From NCBI RefSeq assembly GCF_002804065.1, contig NZ_CP024955.1, forward strand, positions 620,001-684,000: 64,000 nt of DNA, given 5' to 3'. This DNA comes from Kyrpidia spormannii (GTDB taxonomy: Bacteria > Bacillota > Bacilli > Kyrpidiales > Kyrpidiaceae). Under the pieces are notes generated by a model. It saw only the letters and a list, made by a program, of their open reading frames with translations, had not been told where the DNA came from and made no database searches. Positions 7,425 to 16,917 of the stretch are shown piece by piece (within the stretch, counting starts at the first letter, position 1; each line of letters starts with the position of its first letter). A program made the translations under genes and the position numbers.

Positions 7425-8171
7425 TCATGGCGCCGCGAGACAGAACGAGCGGATCCGGTCCACCAGTATGTCGGGACATTCCACGTGGAGAAAATGGCCA
7501 TATCCTTGTAGGACCTCCAATTTGGCCCCGGGAATGCCTGCGGCTGTCTCCCGGGCGGAGGACAGAGGGGTTATGCGGTCCTGGTCTCCTTGGAGGATCA
7601 GAGTGGGCGCCTGGATCCGGTGTAGCTGATCTCTCAAATCAAAGCCGGCCAGAGCCCGGGATGCGACGCGCAGAATCTCGGGTTCCGGGCGCGGATAGCC
7701 CTTCATGCGGCCGACGACGGTCATGAGGGGCGTTTTTGTTCCCACGAACTCCTTGATGGGGATGCCGCCCCGAGGGCTCACGAGCCGCCCCGGCCGCTCC
7801 GGGCCCGCAGCGGAACGGGTGGAAATGAGGACGAGAGAGCGGCAGTGCTCAGGGTGGGCGATGGCAAAAGCCTGGGCGATGAAGCTTCCCATGGAGTGGC
7901 CCACAATGTGCGCCCTCTCGATCTCCAGGGCGTCCAAAAGGCCTGCCAGATCGGCCACGTGGTCGTCCAAAGTGTAGGAAGCCGGGTGGGTGCTCTCGCC
8001 GTGTCCCCGGCAGTCATAGACCAGAGTCTCAAAATCTGCCGCCAGAGGCGGGGCGACGTGGTTCCAGACGATGCGGCTTCCCGCCATTCCGTGGATAAAC
8101 ACCATTGGCGGGCCGGATCCTTCCAGGGTGTAAGCGATATCGATGCCGCCTAAGTGGGCTTGGTTTTCCAT
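7425..8171 (-). CDS. Alpha/beta hydrolase
   Basis: The 248-residue alpha/beta-hydrolase has the oxyanion HG motif (FIHGMAG, about 25-31), the nucleophile elbow GHSMG with serine 93, acid D198 in GDQD and histidine 226 in GYGHFLH. It should cleave an ester or similar bond; the substrate is unknown. The ATG at 8171 follows GAGGAGTGG, while the upstream extension to 8246 runs into the transporter gene and lacks such a site. It lies just downstream of the ArsB/NhaD-type transporter on the same strand and may be cotranscribed. Confidence 0.85.
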   Translation of the reverse strand: MENQAHLGGIDIAYTLEGSGPPMVFIHGMAGSRIVWNHVAPPLAADFETLVYDCRGHGESTHPASYTLDDHVADLAGLLDALEIERAHIVGHSMGSFIAQAFAIAHPEHCRSLVLISTRSAAGPERPGRLVSPRGGIPIKEFVGTKTPLMTVVGRMKGYPRPEPEILRVASRALAGFDLRDQLHRIQAPTLILQGDQDRITPLSSARETAAGIPGAKLEVLQGYGHFLHVECPDILVDRIRSFCLAAP

Positions 8172-8205
8172 GCTGTCCACTCCTCGCGTTTGGCTTTTAG
8201 GCTCC

Positions 8206-9483
8206 TCATAAATATCTGAGGAAGACATACAGGTGGGCGATGGCAATCGAGAGGACCATCAAGGGAAAACCGACCAAGAAGAAGCGCAGAAAGGTAATTC
8301 CCTGTCCCTCTTTGGCCGCCATTCCCGCTACGATGACGTTGGCACTTGCACCGATCAATGACCCGTTTCCTCCCAGGCAGGCTCCGAGAGACAGACTCCA
8401 CCATAGCGGATCCAAATTTGTCAAGCCCAAGGATCCCATTTCCTTAATCAAGGGAATCATGGTGGCGACAAAGGGAATGTTGTCCACGAAGGTGGAAGCG
8501 ATGGCACTCACCCATAGAATGAGTAATGATGCCCCAGCGATATTGTTGCCCGTCCAACTAATCACCTGTTTAGCCAATGCGGTAATGACTCCGGTGATCT
8601 CGAGGCCGGACACCAGTACAAATAGACCCACGAAAAAGAAGATTGTCCCCCACTCGACGTGGGCCAGAGCCTCCTCGAGATAGCGCTCACCCGTAAGCAG
8701 GAGGAGCAAGGTCGCCCCTGATAAAGCGATCGTTGCCGATTCAATGTGAAGGATAGGGTGCAAGAAAAACCCGAGAATCGTAAGAAGCAACACAACAACC
8801 GATTTCTTTAGAAGGGTGATATCGGTGATCTCAGCTTTTTCATCCAACTCAAGTATTTGCTGTCTTACATCCTCGTCGGCCCGGAGATATTTTCGGTAAA
8901 TCAGCGAAAGGACCCCGAGGGTGACGACAAGAATGATGAGAGAAATACCCGCAAGGTTGGTGATAAAATCCACAAACGTCAGTTCTTTGACCGCCGTTCC
9001 AATCATGATATTGGGCGGATCACCGATCATGGTGGCCGTACCCCCGATGTTGGAGGACAGGATCAACGAAATCAAAAAAGGTATCGGCGGCAACGCCAAC
9101 CGGCGGACAATGCTGAAAGTGACTGGGACCATGAGAAGTACCGTCGTCACATTGTCCAGAAACGCGGAAGCGATGGCTGTGATCAGATTCAGGGCCCAAA
9201 AAATTCGCATCGGGTCCCCCTTTACGGTTTTCGCTGCTCGGATTCCAAGATATTGGAATACACCGGTGCGCCCGGTGATGTTGACGATAATCATCATTCC
9301 GACCAGTAATCCGATGGTTCCAAAATCAACGTGCTGTATTGCCGTTTGTTGGTCCACAACTCCGAGCAGGATCATGAGGATCCCGCCAACCATCGCGATA
9401 ACCGTCCGGTGGATTTTCTCGCTGATAATCACGGCGTAGGTCAGCAAAAAAATTCCTATCGCCAACAGGGCTTGATGTTCCAT
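8206..9483 (-). CDS. ArsB/NhaD-family ion transporter (copy 2)
   Basis: A 425-residue membrane protein of the IT superfamily, with about eleven hydrophobic segments. The segment SAFLDNVTTVLLMVPVT (about 111-127), SSNIGGTATMIGDPPNIMIG (about 147-166) and a second inverted-repeat half carrying ASTFVDNIPFVATMIP and GGNGSLIGASANV are diagnostic for the ArsB/NhaD group, whose members move sodium, arsenite or organic anions. It is a close paralogue of the gene at 9515-10798 and follows it by 31 bp in one operon. The ion cannot be assigned; no arsenate reductase or ArsR gene is nearby, which makes an arsenic role less likely. Confidence 0.88.
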   Translation of the reverse strand: MEHQALLAIGIFLLTYAVIISEKIHRTVIAMVGGILMILLGVVDQQTAIQHVDFGTIGLLVGMMIIVNITGRTGVFQYLGIRAAKTVKGDPMRIFWALNLITAIASAFLDNVTTVLLMVPVTFSIVRRLALPPIPFLISLILSSNIGGTATMIGDPPNIMIGTAVKELTFVDFITNLAGISLIILVVTLGVLSLIYRKYLRADEDVRQQILELDEKAEITDITLLKKSVVVLLLTILGFFLHPILHIESATIALSGATLLLLLTGERYLEEALAHVEWGTIFFFVGLFVLVSGLEITGVITALAKQVISWTGNNIAGASLLILWVSAIASTFVDNIPFVATMIPLIKEMGSLGLTNLDPLWWSLSLGACLGGNGSLIGASANVIVAGMAAKEGQGITFLRFFLVGFPLMVLSIAIAHLYVFLRYL

Positions 9484-9514
9484 GTCTCTTTCGGCCCACC
9501 CCTTTCTATCGCCG

Positions 9515-10798
9515 TCAGTGAATCAGATACCGGAGGTACACATATGCGGCGCTGATCGCGATCGATAGGATCATCAAGGGAAATCCGAGGATGAGGTACT
9601 GCACAAAGGAAATCCGGTGTCCTTCTTTATCTGCCAACCCCGCCACGATCAGATTGGCACTGGCCCCGATTAGGGTTCCATTCCCTCCAAGGCAAGCGCC
9701 GAGAGATAAGCTCCACCACAGCGGATCCAAGTTTGTGAGGCCCATGTGTCCCATTTCTTGGACCATCGGGATCATGGTGGCGACGAAGGGGATGTTGTCC
9801 AAAAACGCGGAAACAAGGGCACTCATCCACAGAATCAACATAACGGTCGCATTCAATCTCCCCCCCGTTAACTCCAGGGCAGCCCGGGCCAAAGTTTCGA
9901 TCACACCCGTTTTTACGAGACCGGCAATGACCACAAACAGACCGGTAAAAAAGAAAATCGTGGTCCATTCGACCTTGGCCAGGGCCCTCTCCACTTGCTT
10001 TTCGTCGGTTAACAGGAGAAGTACAAAGGCCCCGGATAAAGCGATGGTCGCACTATCCAAGTGAAGCTTTTGATGAAGAAAAAAACCGAAAATCGTCAGG
10101 GCCAAGACACTGACGCTCTTTTTCAATAGCACGGGATTTGTGATTTCAGTTTTTTCCTCCATTGTCATCAGGGTCTCCTTGCGTTCGGCCGACGCGCGAA
10201 GAGATCGGTGAAAAATAAGGGCCATTAATCCGATGGTCACCACTAAAATGATCGCGGAAACGATGCCTAAGTTATTGATAAAATCAAGAAACGTGAGGTT
10301 TGGGTTTGCACTTCCGATCATGATGTTCGGCGGGTCACCAATGAGGGTGGCGGTACCGCCAATATTGGAAGCCAGAATCTGTGCCATTAAATAAGGGTAA
10401 GGGGAGATCCCCAGTCGTTGCGTCACGTTAAAAGTGACGGGCACCATCAGCAAAACCGTTGTTACATTATCCAAAAATGCGGATACCACAGCGGTGACGA
10501 CTGCCAGTGCGACTAAAATCAGAATCGGCTCACCCCTGGCTTTTTTGGCCGTCCAAATCGCCAGGTATGAGAACACCCCGGTTTGCGCAGTAATGTTTAC
10601 GAGAACCATCATTCCGATTAATAAACCTAGCGTATTAAAATCAATGTGATGGATGGCCGTGTCCTGGTCGACGATGCCTAATAAAACCACCAGTGCCGCG
10701 CCGACCATACTGATGATCGCACGGTGAACCCATTCGGATACGATAAACGCATAGGTGATCACAAAAATTCCTACGGCCAATAGAGCTGTATGATCCAT
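9515..10798 (-). CDS. ArsB/NhaD-family ion transporter (copy 1)
   Basis: A 427-residue paralogue of the downstream transporter, with the same signatures: SAFLDNVTTVLLMVPVTFNV, ASNIGGTATLIGDPPNIMIG and GGNGTLIGASANLIVAG. ATG 10798 is chosen because GGAGG lies 5 nt before it and the resulting N-terminus aligns with that of copy 2. The longer frame from 10837 has no signal. The two copies form a tandem duplication that has diverged clearly, so they may work on different ions or as a heteromer. Both are expected in the cytoplasmic membrane. Confidence 0.88.
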   Translation of the reverse strand: MDHTALLAVGIFVITYAFIVSEWVHRAIISMVGAALVVLLGIVDQDTAIHHIDFNTLGLLIGMMVLVNITAQTGVFSYLAIWTAKKARGEPILILVALAVVTAVVSAFLDNVTTVLLMVPVTFNVTQRLGISPYPYLMAQILASNIGGTATLIGDPPNIMIGSANPNLTFLDFINNLGIVSAIILVVTIGLMALIFHRSLRASAERKETLMTMEEKTEITNPVLLKKSVSVLALTIFGFFLHQKLHLDSATIALSGAFVLLLLTDEKQVERALAKVEWTTIFFFTGLFVVIAGLVKTGVIETLARAALELTGGRLNATVMLILWMSALVSAFLDNIPFVATMIPMVQEMGHMGLTNLDPLWWSLSLGACLGGNGTLIGASANLIVAGLADKEGHRISFVQYLILGFPLMILSIAISAAYVYLRYLIH

Positions 10799-10930
10799 CA
10801 TGTCCTCCGGCGCGCCTCCCCTGCTACTATACCACATGGAGCCTAGGTTATACCAAAGCGTTTTAGTGTCTGCCTTTGTAGCTTGTCCGCATGGGCTCTA
10901 ACTCCGAAAAGGATACCAGATCCACTAAAT

Positions 10931-10959
10931 TTGAAAAGACAAAGCAGGTTCGGTAATAT
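10931..10959 (+). promoter_or_regulatory. Probable sigma-A promoter of metH
   Basis: TTGAAA (10931-10936) and TAATAT (10954-10959) with a 17-bp spacer lie about 100 bp before the metH start. I looked for an S-box or cobalamin riboswitch in the leader and did not find one. Confidence 0.5.
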
Positions 10960-11057
10960 AGGCGTGAAATGACCGCGGTGGGTAGGAAGAGTGTTTTGAT
11001 GGCATCGTCATGTGGGCTCGATTTTTGAACTGTCCGCTGTGCCAAGGGAGGTGGGGC

Positions 11058-14000
11058 ATGACGTTGGGACAGAATATCCAATCGGTTCAGCTGGCAAAGA
11101 GGCGCCCGGAGCTTCTGGAGCGCCGCCTCAAAGAGGCGATTCTGGTGCTGGACGGGGCAATGGGGACGATGATCCAGCAACAGGGCTTAACAGCCGCGGA
11201 TTTTGGCGGCGAGGCCCAGGAGGGGTGCAATGAGGTCCTCAACTTAACCCGTCCGGACGTCATCACCTCCATCCACGAGGCCTATCTCGAAGCCGGGGCG
11301 GACATCATTGAAACCAATACGTTTGGGGCCACCCGGGTGGTGCTGGCCGAGTACGGGCTCGAGGGGAAAGCCTACGCCATCAACCGGACGGCGGCGGAGT
11401 TGGCCCGGCGGGCGGCGGATGGGTACAGCACGCCGGATCGGCCGCGTTTTGTGGCCGGGGCCATGGGTCCCACCACCAAAACCCTGTCGGTGACCGGGGG
11501 GATCGATTTTGACACCCTGGCGGCAGCCTACGCCGAACAGGCGAAGGGGCTGCTGGACGGCGGAGTGGACCTCCTTTTGGTGGAGACCGCCCAGGACACC
11601 CTTAACGTCAAGGCGGCGGGCGTGGGGATCCACCGGGCTTTTGCTGAGCTGGGTTTTGAAGTGCCGGTGATGATTTCCGGGACCATCGAACCCATGGGGA
11701 CCACCTTGGCCGGCCAGGGGATAGACGCCTTTTATGTTTCGGTGGAGCACCTTCACCCCGTCGCCGTGGGGCTCAACTGTGCCACGGGGCCGGAGTTTAT
11801 GACCGATCATCTGCGGACGCTCAGCGGCCTCGCGAAGACTGCGGTCAGCTGCTATCCGAACGCGGGGCTGCCGGACGAGGAAGGCCACTACCACGAATCT
11901 CCCCAGAGCCTCGCCGAAAAAATGGCGGGGTTTGCGCGGCAGGGGTGGGTCAATGTGGTGGGCGGGTGCTGCGGAACGACTCCGGAGCATATCCGGGCCC
12001 TGGCCCAGGCCGTCCGCGGGCTTCCCCCCCGCACCCCGGCGGCGGACCATCCGCCGGCGGTGTCCGGAGTAGAGGCGGTGTTCCTCGAGGGCGACAATCG
12101 GCCGCTGTTGGTCGGGGAGAGGACCAATGTCATCGGGTCCAGGAAATTTCGCGAACTCATCCAATCCGGGCGGTTCGAAGAAGCGGCGGAGATTGCCCGG
12201 GCCCAGGTGAGGGGCGGGGCCCAGATCATCGATGTATGCCTCGCGGACCCCGATCGGGACGAGTACGCGGACATGGACCAGTTTCTCAAATATGTGACCA
12301 GAATGGTCAAAGTGCCGCTCATGATCGACTCCACAGACCCCCGGGTCGTGGAGCTGGCTCTTCAGCGCTCCCAGGGGAAAGCTATTATCAATTCGATCAA
12401 TTTAGAGGACGGGGAAAAGCGCTTTGCCCAAGTCGCGCCTCTCGCCCGGCGCTACGGCGCGGCGGTGGTGGTGGGGACCATCGACGAGGAGGGTATGGCG
12501 GTAACCCGGGAGCGCAAATTGGCGGTGGCCAAACGCTCCTACCAACTTTTGACTGAAGAATACGGGATTCCCCCGGAGGACCTGATCTTTGATCCCCTGG
12601 TATTCCCGGTGGGGACCGGGGATGAGACCTACGTCGGGGCGGCGGCGGAGACGGTGGCTGCCCTCCGGATGCTGAAGGAGCGGTTTCCCCGCAGTGCCAC
12701 CATCCTCGGGATCAGCAATGTGTCCTTCGGCCTGCCTCCCGCCGGCCGGGAGGTGCTCAATGCGGTATTCCTGTACCATTGCACCAAGGCCGGATTGGAT
12801 TACGCCATCGTCAACCCTGAAAAGCTTCAGCGCTACGCCTCCATTCCCGAAGAGGAGCGCCGCTTGGCCGAGGCGCTTCTCTTTGAAACGGGACAGGAGA
12901 CCCTGGCCCGGTTCCACGATCGCTTCAAAGACCGACCCGCCGGCCCGCCGGTGCGCCGGGACACCCTCTCCCTGAACGAGAGGCTGGCCCGCTGTGTGGT
13001 GGAAGGGTCGAAGGAGGGGCTTTTCGATGATCTCGCCGAGGCCCTTCAGAGCGCCTCTCCCATAGAGATCATCAACGGGCCGTTGATGGCGGGCATGGAT
13101 GAGGTGGGGCGGCTTTTTAATGACAACCAACTGATCGTGGCCGAGGTGCTCCAGAGCGCCGAGGTCATGAAGGCGGCGGTGGCCTATCTCGAACCGCACA
13201 TGGAAAAGGCGGAGACGGCGAAAAAAGGCAAGATCCTCCTGGCCACGGTCAAGGGGGATGTCCATGACATCGGCAAGAATCTCGTGGAGATCATCCTCAG
13301 CAACAACGGGTTCGAAGTGGTGAATCTGGGCATCAAAGTGGCGCCGGAGGTGTTAATCGAGGCGGTCCGGCGTGAGGAACCCGATGCCATCGGTCTCTCG
13401 GGCCTCCTCGTGAAAAGTGCCCAGCAGATGGTGGTCACGGCCCAGGACCTCCGGGCGGCGGGCGTATCGCTGCCCCTTCTCGTCGGCGGTGCGGCATTGA
13501 CGGCGAAATTCGCTTATACCCGTATCGCCCCGGAGTACGAGGGTTTGGTTCTTTATGCCAAAGACGCCATGGAGGGGCTGGAGATCGCCAATCGGCTGGC
13601 CGATCCCGAGGGGCGTCCGGAGTTGGAGAGGAAGACGGCAGAATTGCGGGCCTCCCTGACCGATCGCCCAGCCGCTCCGGCCGTTTCAACCGGTTCCAGG
13701 CCGAGGAGGTCATCGGTGAGTCGCACCGTCCCCGTGGCGGTCCCCCCGGATTGTCGCCACCACCTGTGGCGGGATTATCCTTTTGACCACGTTCGGCCTT
13801 ACATCAATCTCCAAATGTTGCTGGGCCGCCATATGGGGCTGCGGGGGAACGTGGACAAGCTCCTCGCCGAGAGGGATCCGAAGGCCGTGGAGTGGGTGGA
13901 GCGGCTGAATGCCTTGATTGCCGAGGCCAAGGGGGAGGGGTTGCTGCGGCTTCACGCCGTGTACCAATTCTTCCCCAGTCAGAGCGAAGGAGACGACATC

Positions 14001-14537
14001 TTGATCTATGACCCTGAACAGCCGGGTCGAGTCATCGAGCGGTTCACCTTCCCTCGCCAGGGGAGGGAGCCTTATCTTTGCTTGTCCGATTACGTGCGAC
14101 CGGTGGAGAGTGGAGAAATGGACTATGTGGCCTTTTTTGCCGTGACGGCCGGTGCCGGGATCCGGGACAAAGCGGAGGAGTGGAAGGCTCGGGGGGAATA
14201 CGTGAAGTCCCATTTTCTACAAGCCCTTGCTCTGGAAACGGCCGAGGCCTTTGCCGAGCGGCTGCACGGGATGATCCGCGACCTGTGGGGATTTCCGGAT
14301 CCGCCGGATATGACGATGAGGGAGCGATTTCAGGCCAAATATCGCGGGATTCGGGTGTCTTTCGGGTACCCGGCCTGTCCGAATTTAGAGGATCAGGCGA
14401 AACTTTTCCGCTTGTTGCGGCCAGAAGAGATTGGGATTCGACTGACAGACGGTTTCATGATGGACCCCGAGGCTTCGGTGTCCGCCTTGGTTTTCAGTCA
14501 TCCGGAAGCGGTGTATTTTCGGGCAGACGTAACCTAG
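11058..14537 (+). CDS. metH: Cobalamin-dependent methionine synthase
   Basis: The 1159-residue enzyme transfers a methyl group from methyltetrahydrofolate to homocysteine. All four modules are present: a homocysteine domain with the zinc cysteines C241 and the pair C304/C305 (GGCCGTTPEH); a pterin-binding domain (about 350-620) with SINLEDGE; a cobalamin cap and binding domain with the base-off motif DVHDIG (D734, H736, G739); and a C-terminal SAM-binding reactivation domain (about 880-1155, RERFQAKYRGIRVSFGYP). It is slightly shorter than the E. coli enzyme, which is usual in Firmicutes. ATG 11058 follows GGGAGGTGG. The gene appears monocistronic. Confidence 0.96.
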   Translation: MTLGQNIQSVQLAKRRPELLERRLKEAILVLDGAMGTMIQQQGLTAADFGGEAQEGCNEVLNLTRPDVITSIHEAYLEAGADIIETNTFGATRVVLAEYGLEGKAYAINRTAAELARRAADGYSTPDRPRFVAGAMGPTTKTLSVTGGIDFDTLAAAYAEQAKGLLDGGVDLLLVETAQDTLNVKAAGVGIHRAFAELGFEVPVMISGTIEPMGTTLAGQGIDAFYVSVEHLHPVAVGLNCATGPEFMTDHLRTLSGLAKTAVSCYPNAGLPDEEGHYHESPQSLAEKMAGFARQGWVNVVGGCCGTTPEHIRALAQAVRGLPPRTPAADHPPAVSGVEAVFLEGDNRPLLVGERTNVIGSRKFRELIQSGRFEEAAEIARAQVRGGAQIIDVCLADPDRDEYADMDQFLKYVTRMVKVPLMIDSTDPRVVELALQRSQGKAIINSINLEDGEKRFAQVAPLARRYGAAVVVGTIDEEGMAVTRERKLAVAKRSYQLLTEEYGIPPEDLIFDPLVFPVGTGDETYVGAAAETVAALRMLKERFPRSATILGISNVSFGLPPAGREVLNAVFLYHCTKAGLDYAIVNPEKLQRYASIPEEERRLAEALLFETGQETLARFHDRFKDRPAGPPVRRDTLSLNERLARCVVEGSKEGLFDDLAEALQSASPIEIINGPLMAGMDEVGRLFNDNQLIVAEVLQSAEVMKAAVAYLEPHMEKAETAKKGKILLATVKGDVHDIGKNLVEIILSNNGFEVVNLGIKVAPEVLIEAVRREEPDAIGLSGLLVKSAQQMVVTAQDLRAAGVSLPLLVGGAALTAKFAYTRIAPEYEGLVLYAKDAMEGLEIANRLADPEGRPELERKTAELRASLTDRPAAPAVSTGSRPRRSSVSRTVPVAVPPDCRHHLWRDYPFDHVRPYINLQMLLGRHMGLRGNVDKLLAERDPKAVEWVERLNALIAEAKGEGLLRLHAVYQFFPSQSEGDDILIYDPEQPGRVIERFTFPRQGREPYLCLSDYVRPVESGEMDYVAFFAVTAGAGIRDKAEEWKARGEYVKSHFLQALALETAEAFAERLHGMIRDLWGFPDPPDMTMRERFQAKYRGIRVSFGYPACPNLEDQAKLFRLLRPEEIGIRLTDGFMMDPEASVSALVFSHPEAVYFRADVT

Positions 14538-14562
14538 CTCGGTCCGGCTGCCCGGATCGCCT

Positions 14563-14580
14563 GGCCCTGGAGGCAGGGCC
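14563..14580. terminator. Hairpin after metH, possible terminator
   Basis: GGCCCTG and CAGGGCC form a 7-bp perfect stem with a 4-nt loop 26 bp after metH. There is no U-tract, so intrinsic termination is uncertain. Confidence 0.35.
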
Positions 14581-14678
14581 GGTTAAGCTGCGGTCATCGG
14601 TGAGCTTTGCACGAAAAACTTATCCTCAAACCACCAGTCTCGAATCACGACAGAGTTCATGCAAAGAAGGTGTCTGGA

Positions 14679-16181
14679 TTGTTGCGCGAACGATTGGTCG
14701 ATCGATGGATGACGGCGGAAGAGGCGGCATCGTGGATTCGCCCTGGGATGACAGTGGCGGTATCCGGGTTTGCCCGAGCCGGGGAGGCCCGGGCCGTACT
14801 TGGCGCATGGGTAGCTCTCCAGGAGCAATTGGGAGAAAAAGGCCAAATCGATCTGCTCACCGGAGCCTCGATGAGCGACCCGGTGGATGGGGAGCTGGCG
14901 AGGCGGGGCCTTCTTCACAAGCGGGCGCCGTTTCAGGCAAACTCCGATCTGCGGGCAGCGATTAACCGCGGCGAAGTGTTGTTTGTCGACGAGCACCTTT
15001 CTCACATGCGGGAGAGCTTTGAGGACGGCGTGTGGCGCCGGCCGGATATAGCGATTCTCGACGCGGTGGACGTGCGGGAGGAAGGAATTGTCCCCACGAC
15101 ATCGGTGGGAAATGCGGCGCTCTTTGCGAAGCTCGCCGAGAAAGTGATCATTGAGTGGAACCAGGGACAGCCCCCCGCTCTCATCGGGATGCACGACATC
15201 TATGATCCCGGCCCTTGGGGGCACCGGGAACCCATTCCTCTGACCAGGCCGGAGCAACGAATTGGCACGCCGGTCATCCCCGTCGACTGGTCGAAAGTGG
15301 TGGCTGTGGTGAAAACGGATAGCCCGGACCGCCACGCGCCCATGAAATCCGGGGACGCCCAGACGGAAGGGATCGCCGGGCACTTGATGGAGTTTTTTGC
15401 CCACGAGGTGCGCAAAGGCCGGCTGCCTCTTCCCCTGCCTCCCCTGCAGGCGGGGATCGGCGCCGTGGCCAATGCGGTATTCCAATCATTTTTGGATGTG
15501 CCGTGGAGCGGGCTTACGGTGTATTCCGAGGTCATCCAGGATTCGATGTTCGACCTTTTCGACAGCGGTCAGCTCTCCTTTGCATCGGCCAGCGCTATCA
15601 TTCTGTCGAAGGAAAAAGCTCCGCAGGTGATGGGGGAGTTAAATCGCTATCGGGACCGCATCCTCCTGCGTCCCCAGGACATTTCCAACAATCCTGGGAT
15701 TATCCGACGGCTCGGGGTGGTGGCCATCAATACGGGCCTGGAAGTCGACATATACGGGAATGTCAATTCCACCCATGTGCTGGGGTCGAACATCATGAAC
15801 GGTGTCGGCGGCTCGGGAGATTTTTCCCGTCACGCGCGATTGAGCGTATTCGTCGCGCGCTCGGCGGTCAAAGGTGGGGCTATTTCTAGCATCGTTCCGA
15901 TGGTGTCTCACACAGACCACACCGAACACGAGGTTGACGTGGTGGTCACCGAGCACGGTTTGGCCGATCTGCGAGGCTTAGCCCCCCGGGAGAGGGCCCC
16001 TTTGATCATCGAGCATTGTGCGGACCCGGCGTATAGGGACGAATTGCGGGAGTATTACAAGGAGGCGCTCAAGCGGGGCGGCCATACCCCCCATGTGTTG
16101 GAACGGGCTTTTTCCTTCCACCAACGCTTTCTAGAGCACGGATCGATGCAGGTGAGGAGCCAATCGGTCGGTCGATGCTGA
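14679..16181 (+). CDS. Acetyl-CoA hydrolase/transferase family protein (succinyl-CoA:acetate CoA-transferase type)
   Basis: The protein is about 500 residues and belongs to the Cat1 class of CoA-transferases. The catalytic glutamate is E284 in VYSEVIQDS, and the GNVNSTHVLG and NGVGGSGDF segments that form the CoA pocket are intact. It should move CoA between an acyl-CoA and acetate or succinate in the cytosol. The start is uncertain: TTG 14679 follows AGAAGGTG and leaves the family's usual N-terminus (LLRERLVDRWMTAEEA), whereas an open frame extends back to TTG 14607 without a clear signal. The gene stands alone. Confidence 0.85.
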   Translation: MLRERLVDRWMTAEEAASWIRPGMTVAVSGFARAGEARAVLGAWVALQEQLGEKGQIDLLTGASMSDPVDGELARRGLLHKRAPFQANSDLRAAINRGEVLFVDEHLSHMRESFEDGVWRRPDIAILDAVDVREEGIVPTTSVGNAALFAKLAEKVIIEWNQGQPPALIGMHDIYDPGPWGHREPIPLTRPEQRIGTPVIPVDWSKVVAVVKTDSPDRHAPMKSGDAQTEGIAGHLMEFFAHEVRKGRLPLPLPPLQAGIGAVANAVFQSFLDVPWSGLTVYSEVIQDSMFDLFDSGQLSFASASAIILSKEKAPQVMGELNRYRDRILLRPQDISNNPGIIRRLGVVAINTGLEVDIYGNVNSTHVLGSNIMNGVGGSGDFSRHARLSVFVARSAVKGGAISSIVPMVSHTDHTEHEVDVVVTEHGLADLRGLAPRERAPLIIEHCADPAYRDELREYYKEALKRGGHTPHVLERAFSFHQRFLEHGSMQVRSQSVGRC

Positions 16182-16335
16182 AAGACGGAATGCTATGCGG
16201 TCATCTCCCGGGACAGGGATGTAGCGACGAGGCAACGACTGGTCGGACCGGAGAGCGCGAGGAAAGGGATTGAGATGGAGGGCGGGCCGTCGGGGGACCG
16301 GCGGCCCAGATCCCAGGCAGATCACGATTGCCGGT

Positions 16336-16623
16336 TCAATGTACGCCGACGTGAATCTCCCGGGCGTGAATCAAGGTCGTGGTTTTGTCGCCATCAAAAT
16401 TTACTTGGCAATAGTCCACCAAATAGTTTTTCCCGGATAAAGAAGGTTCCTCTGTCCCTTCCGGAGGCTGCTGACCTTGAAACTCAAATCGGATGTGTTC
16501 GGTTTTGTCAAAAACGGACAGAGCCCCGTGAGTTCCGTCCCCCCGGGAATACACGCGTTCCAATACGACGATGGTCTGTCGCGGCAATACGACGATGCCG
16601 GGCAAGACGACTTTTAGATTCAA
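16336..16623 (-). CDS. Hypothetical protein, 95 residues
   Basis: A small soluble protein of unknown function. A TTG start at 16623 is preceded by GAGGTGAAAAGGA, a good ribosome binding site, and no other gene occupies the interval. The N-terminal half (about residues 1-25) is valine-rich and likely beta-structured; the C-terminal end carries two histidines. No family is recognised. It points away from ctaA, so it should have its own promoter, perhaps from the TTGACA (minus strand) near 16682. Confidence 0.55.
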   Translation of the reverse strand: MNLKVVLPGIVVLPRQTIVVLERVYSRGDGTHGALSVFDKTEHIRFEFQGQQPPEGTEEPSLSGKNYLVDYCQVNFDGDKTTTLIHAREIHVGVH

Positions 16624-16917
16624 TCCTTTTCACCTCAACCACGCGGATTGTCTTCTTTCCCATGTTCCGTCAATCCGGACCCCTTGTCAAGTAAAGGGCA
16701 TGCGGGGCATTTCTTGGATAAACTGTGTCGAAATTGCAAACGATGTGCGACAGATGTCGAATCTCCGCGGAGGACGGCCCTTCCTGGGACTGGCGGTCGG
16801 ACGTCTGGGAGTGTATCATTATGCTAAGGAAAGTGTGGCGTTGGAGTGAGGCCCGGTCATCGCTGCACTGTGGCACGGCTTCTCCGGGCGATGAATTCGA
16901 CGGAAGGGGATGGGACG

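Noticed and set aside
10860-11057. S-box or cobalamin riboswitch upstream of metH
   Set aside because: None of the conserved blocks of either riboswitch could be found in the leader.
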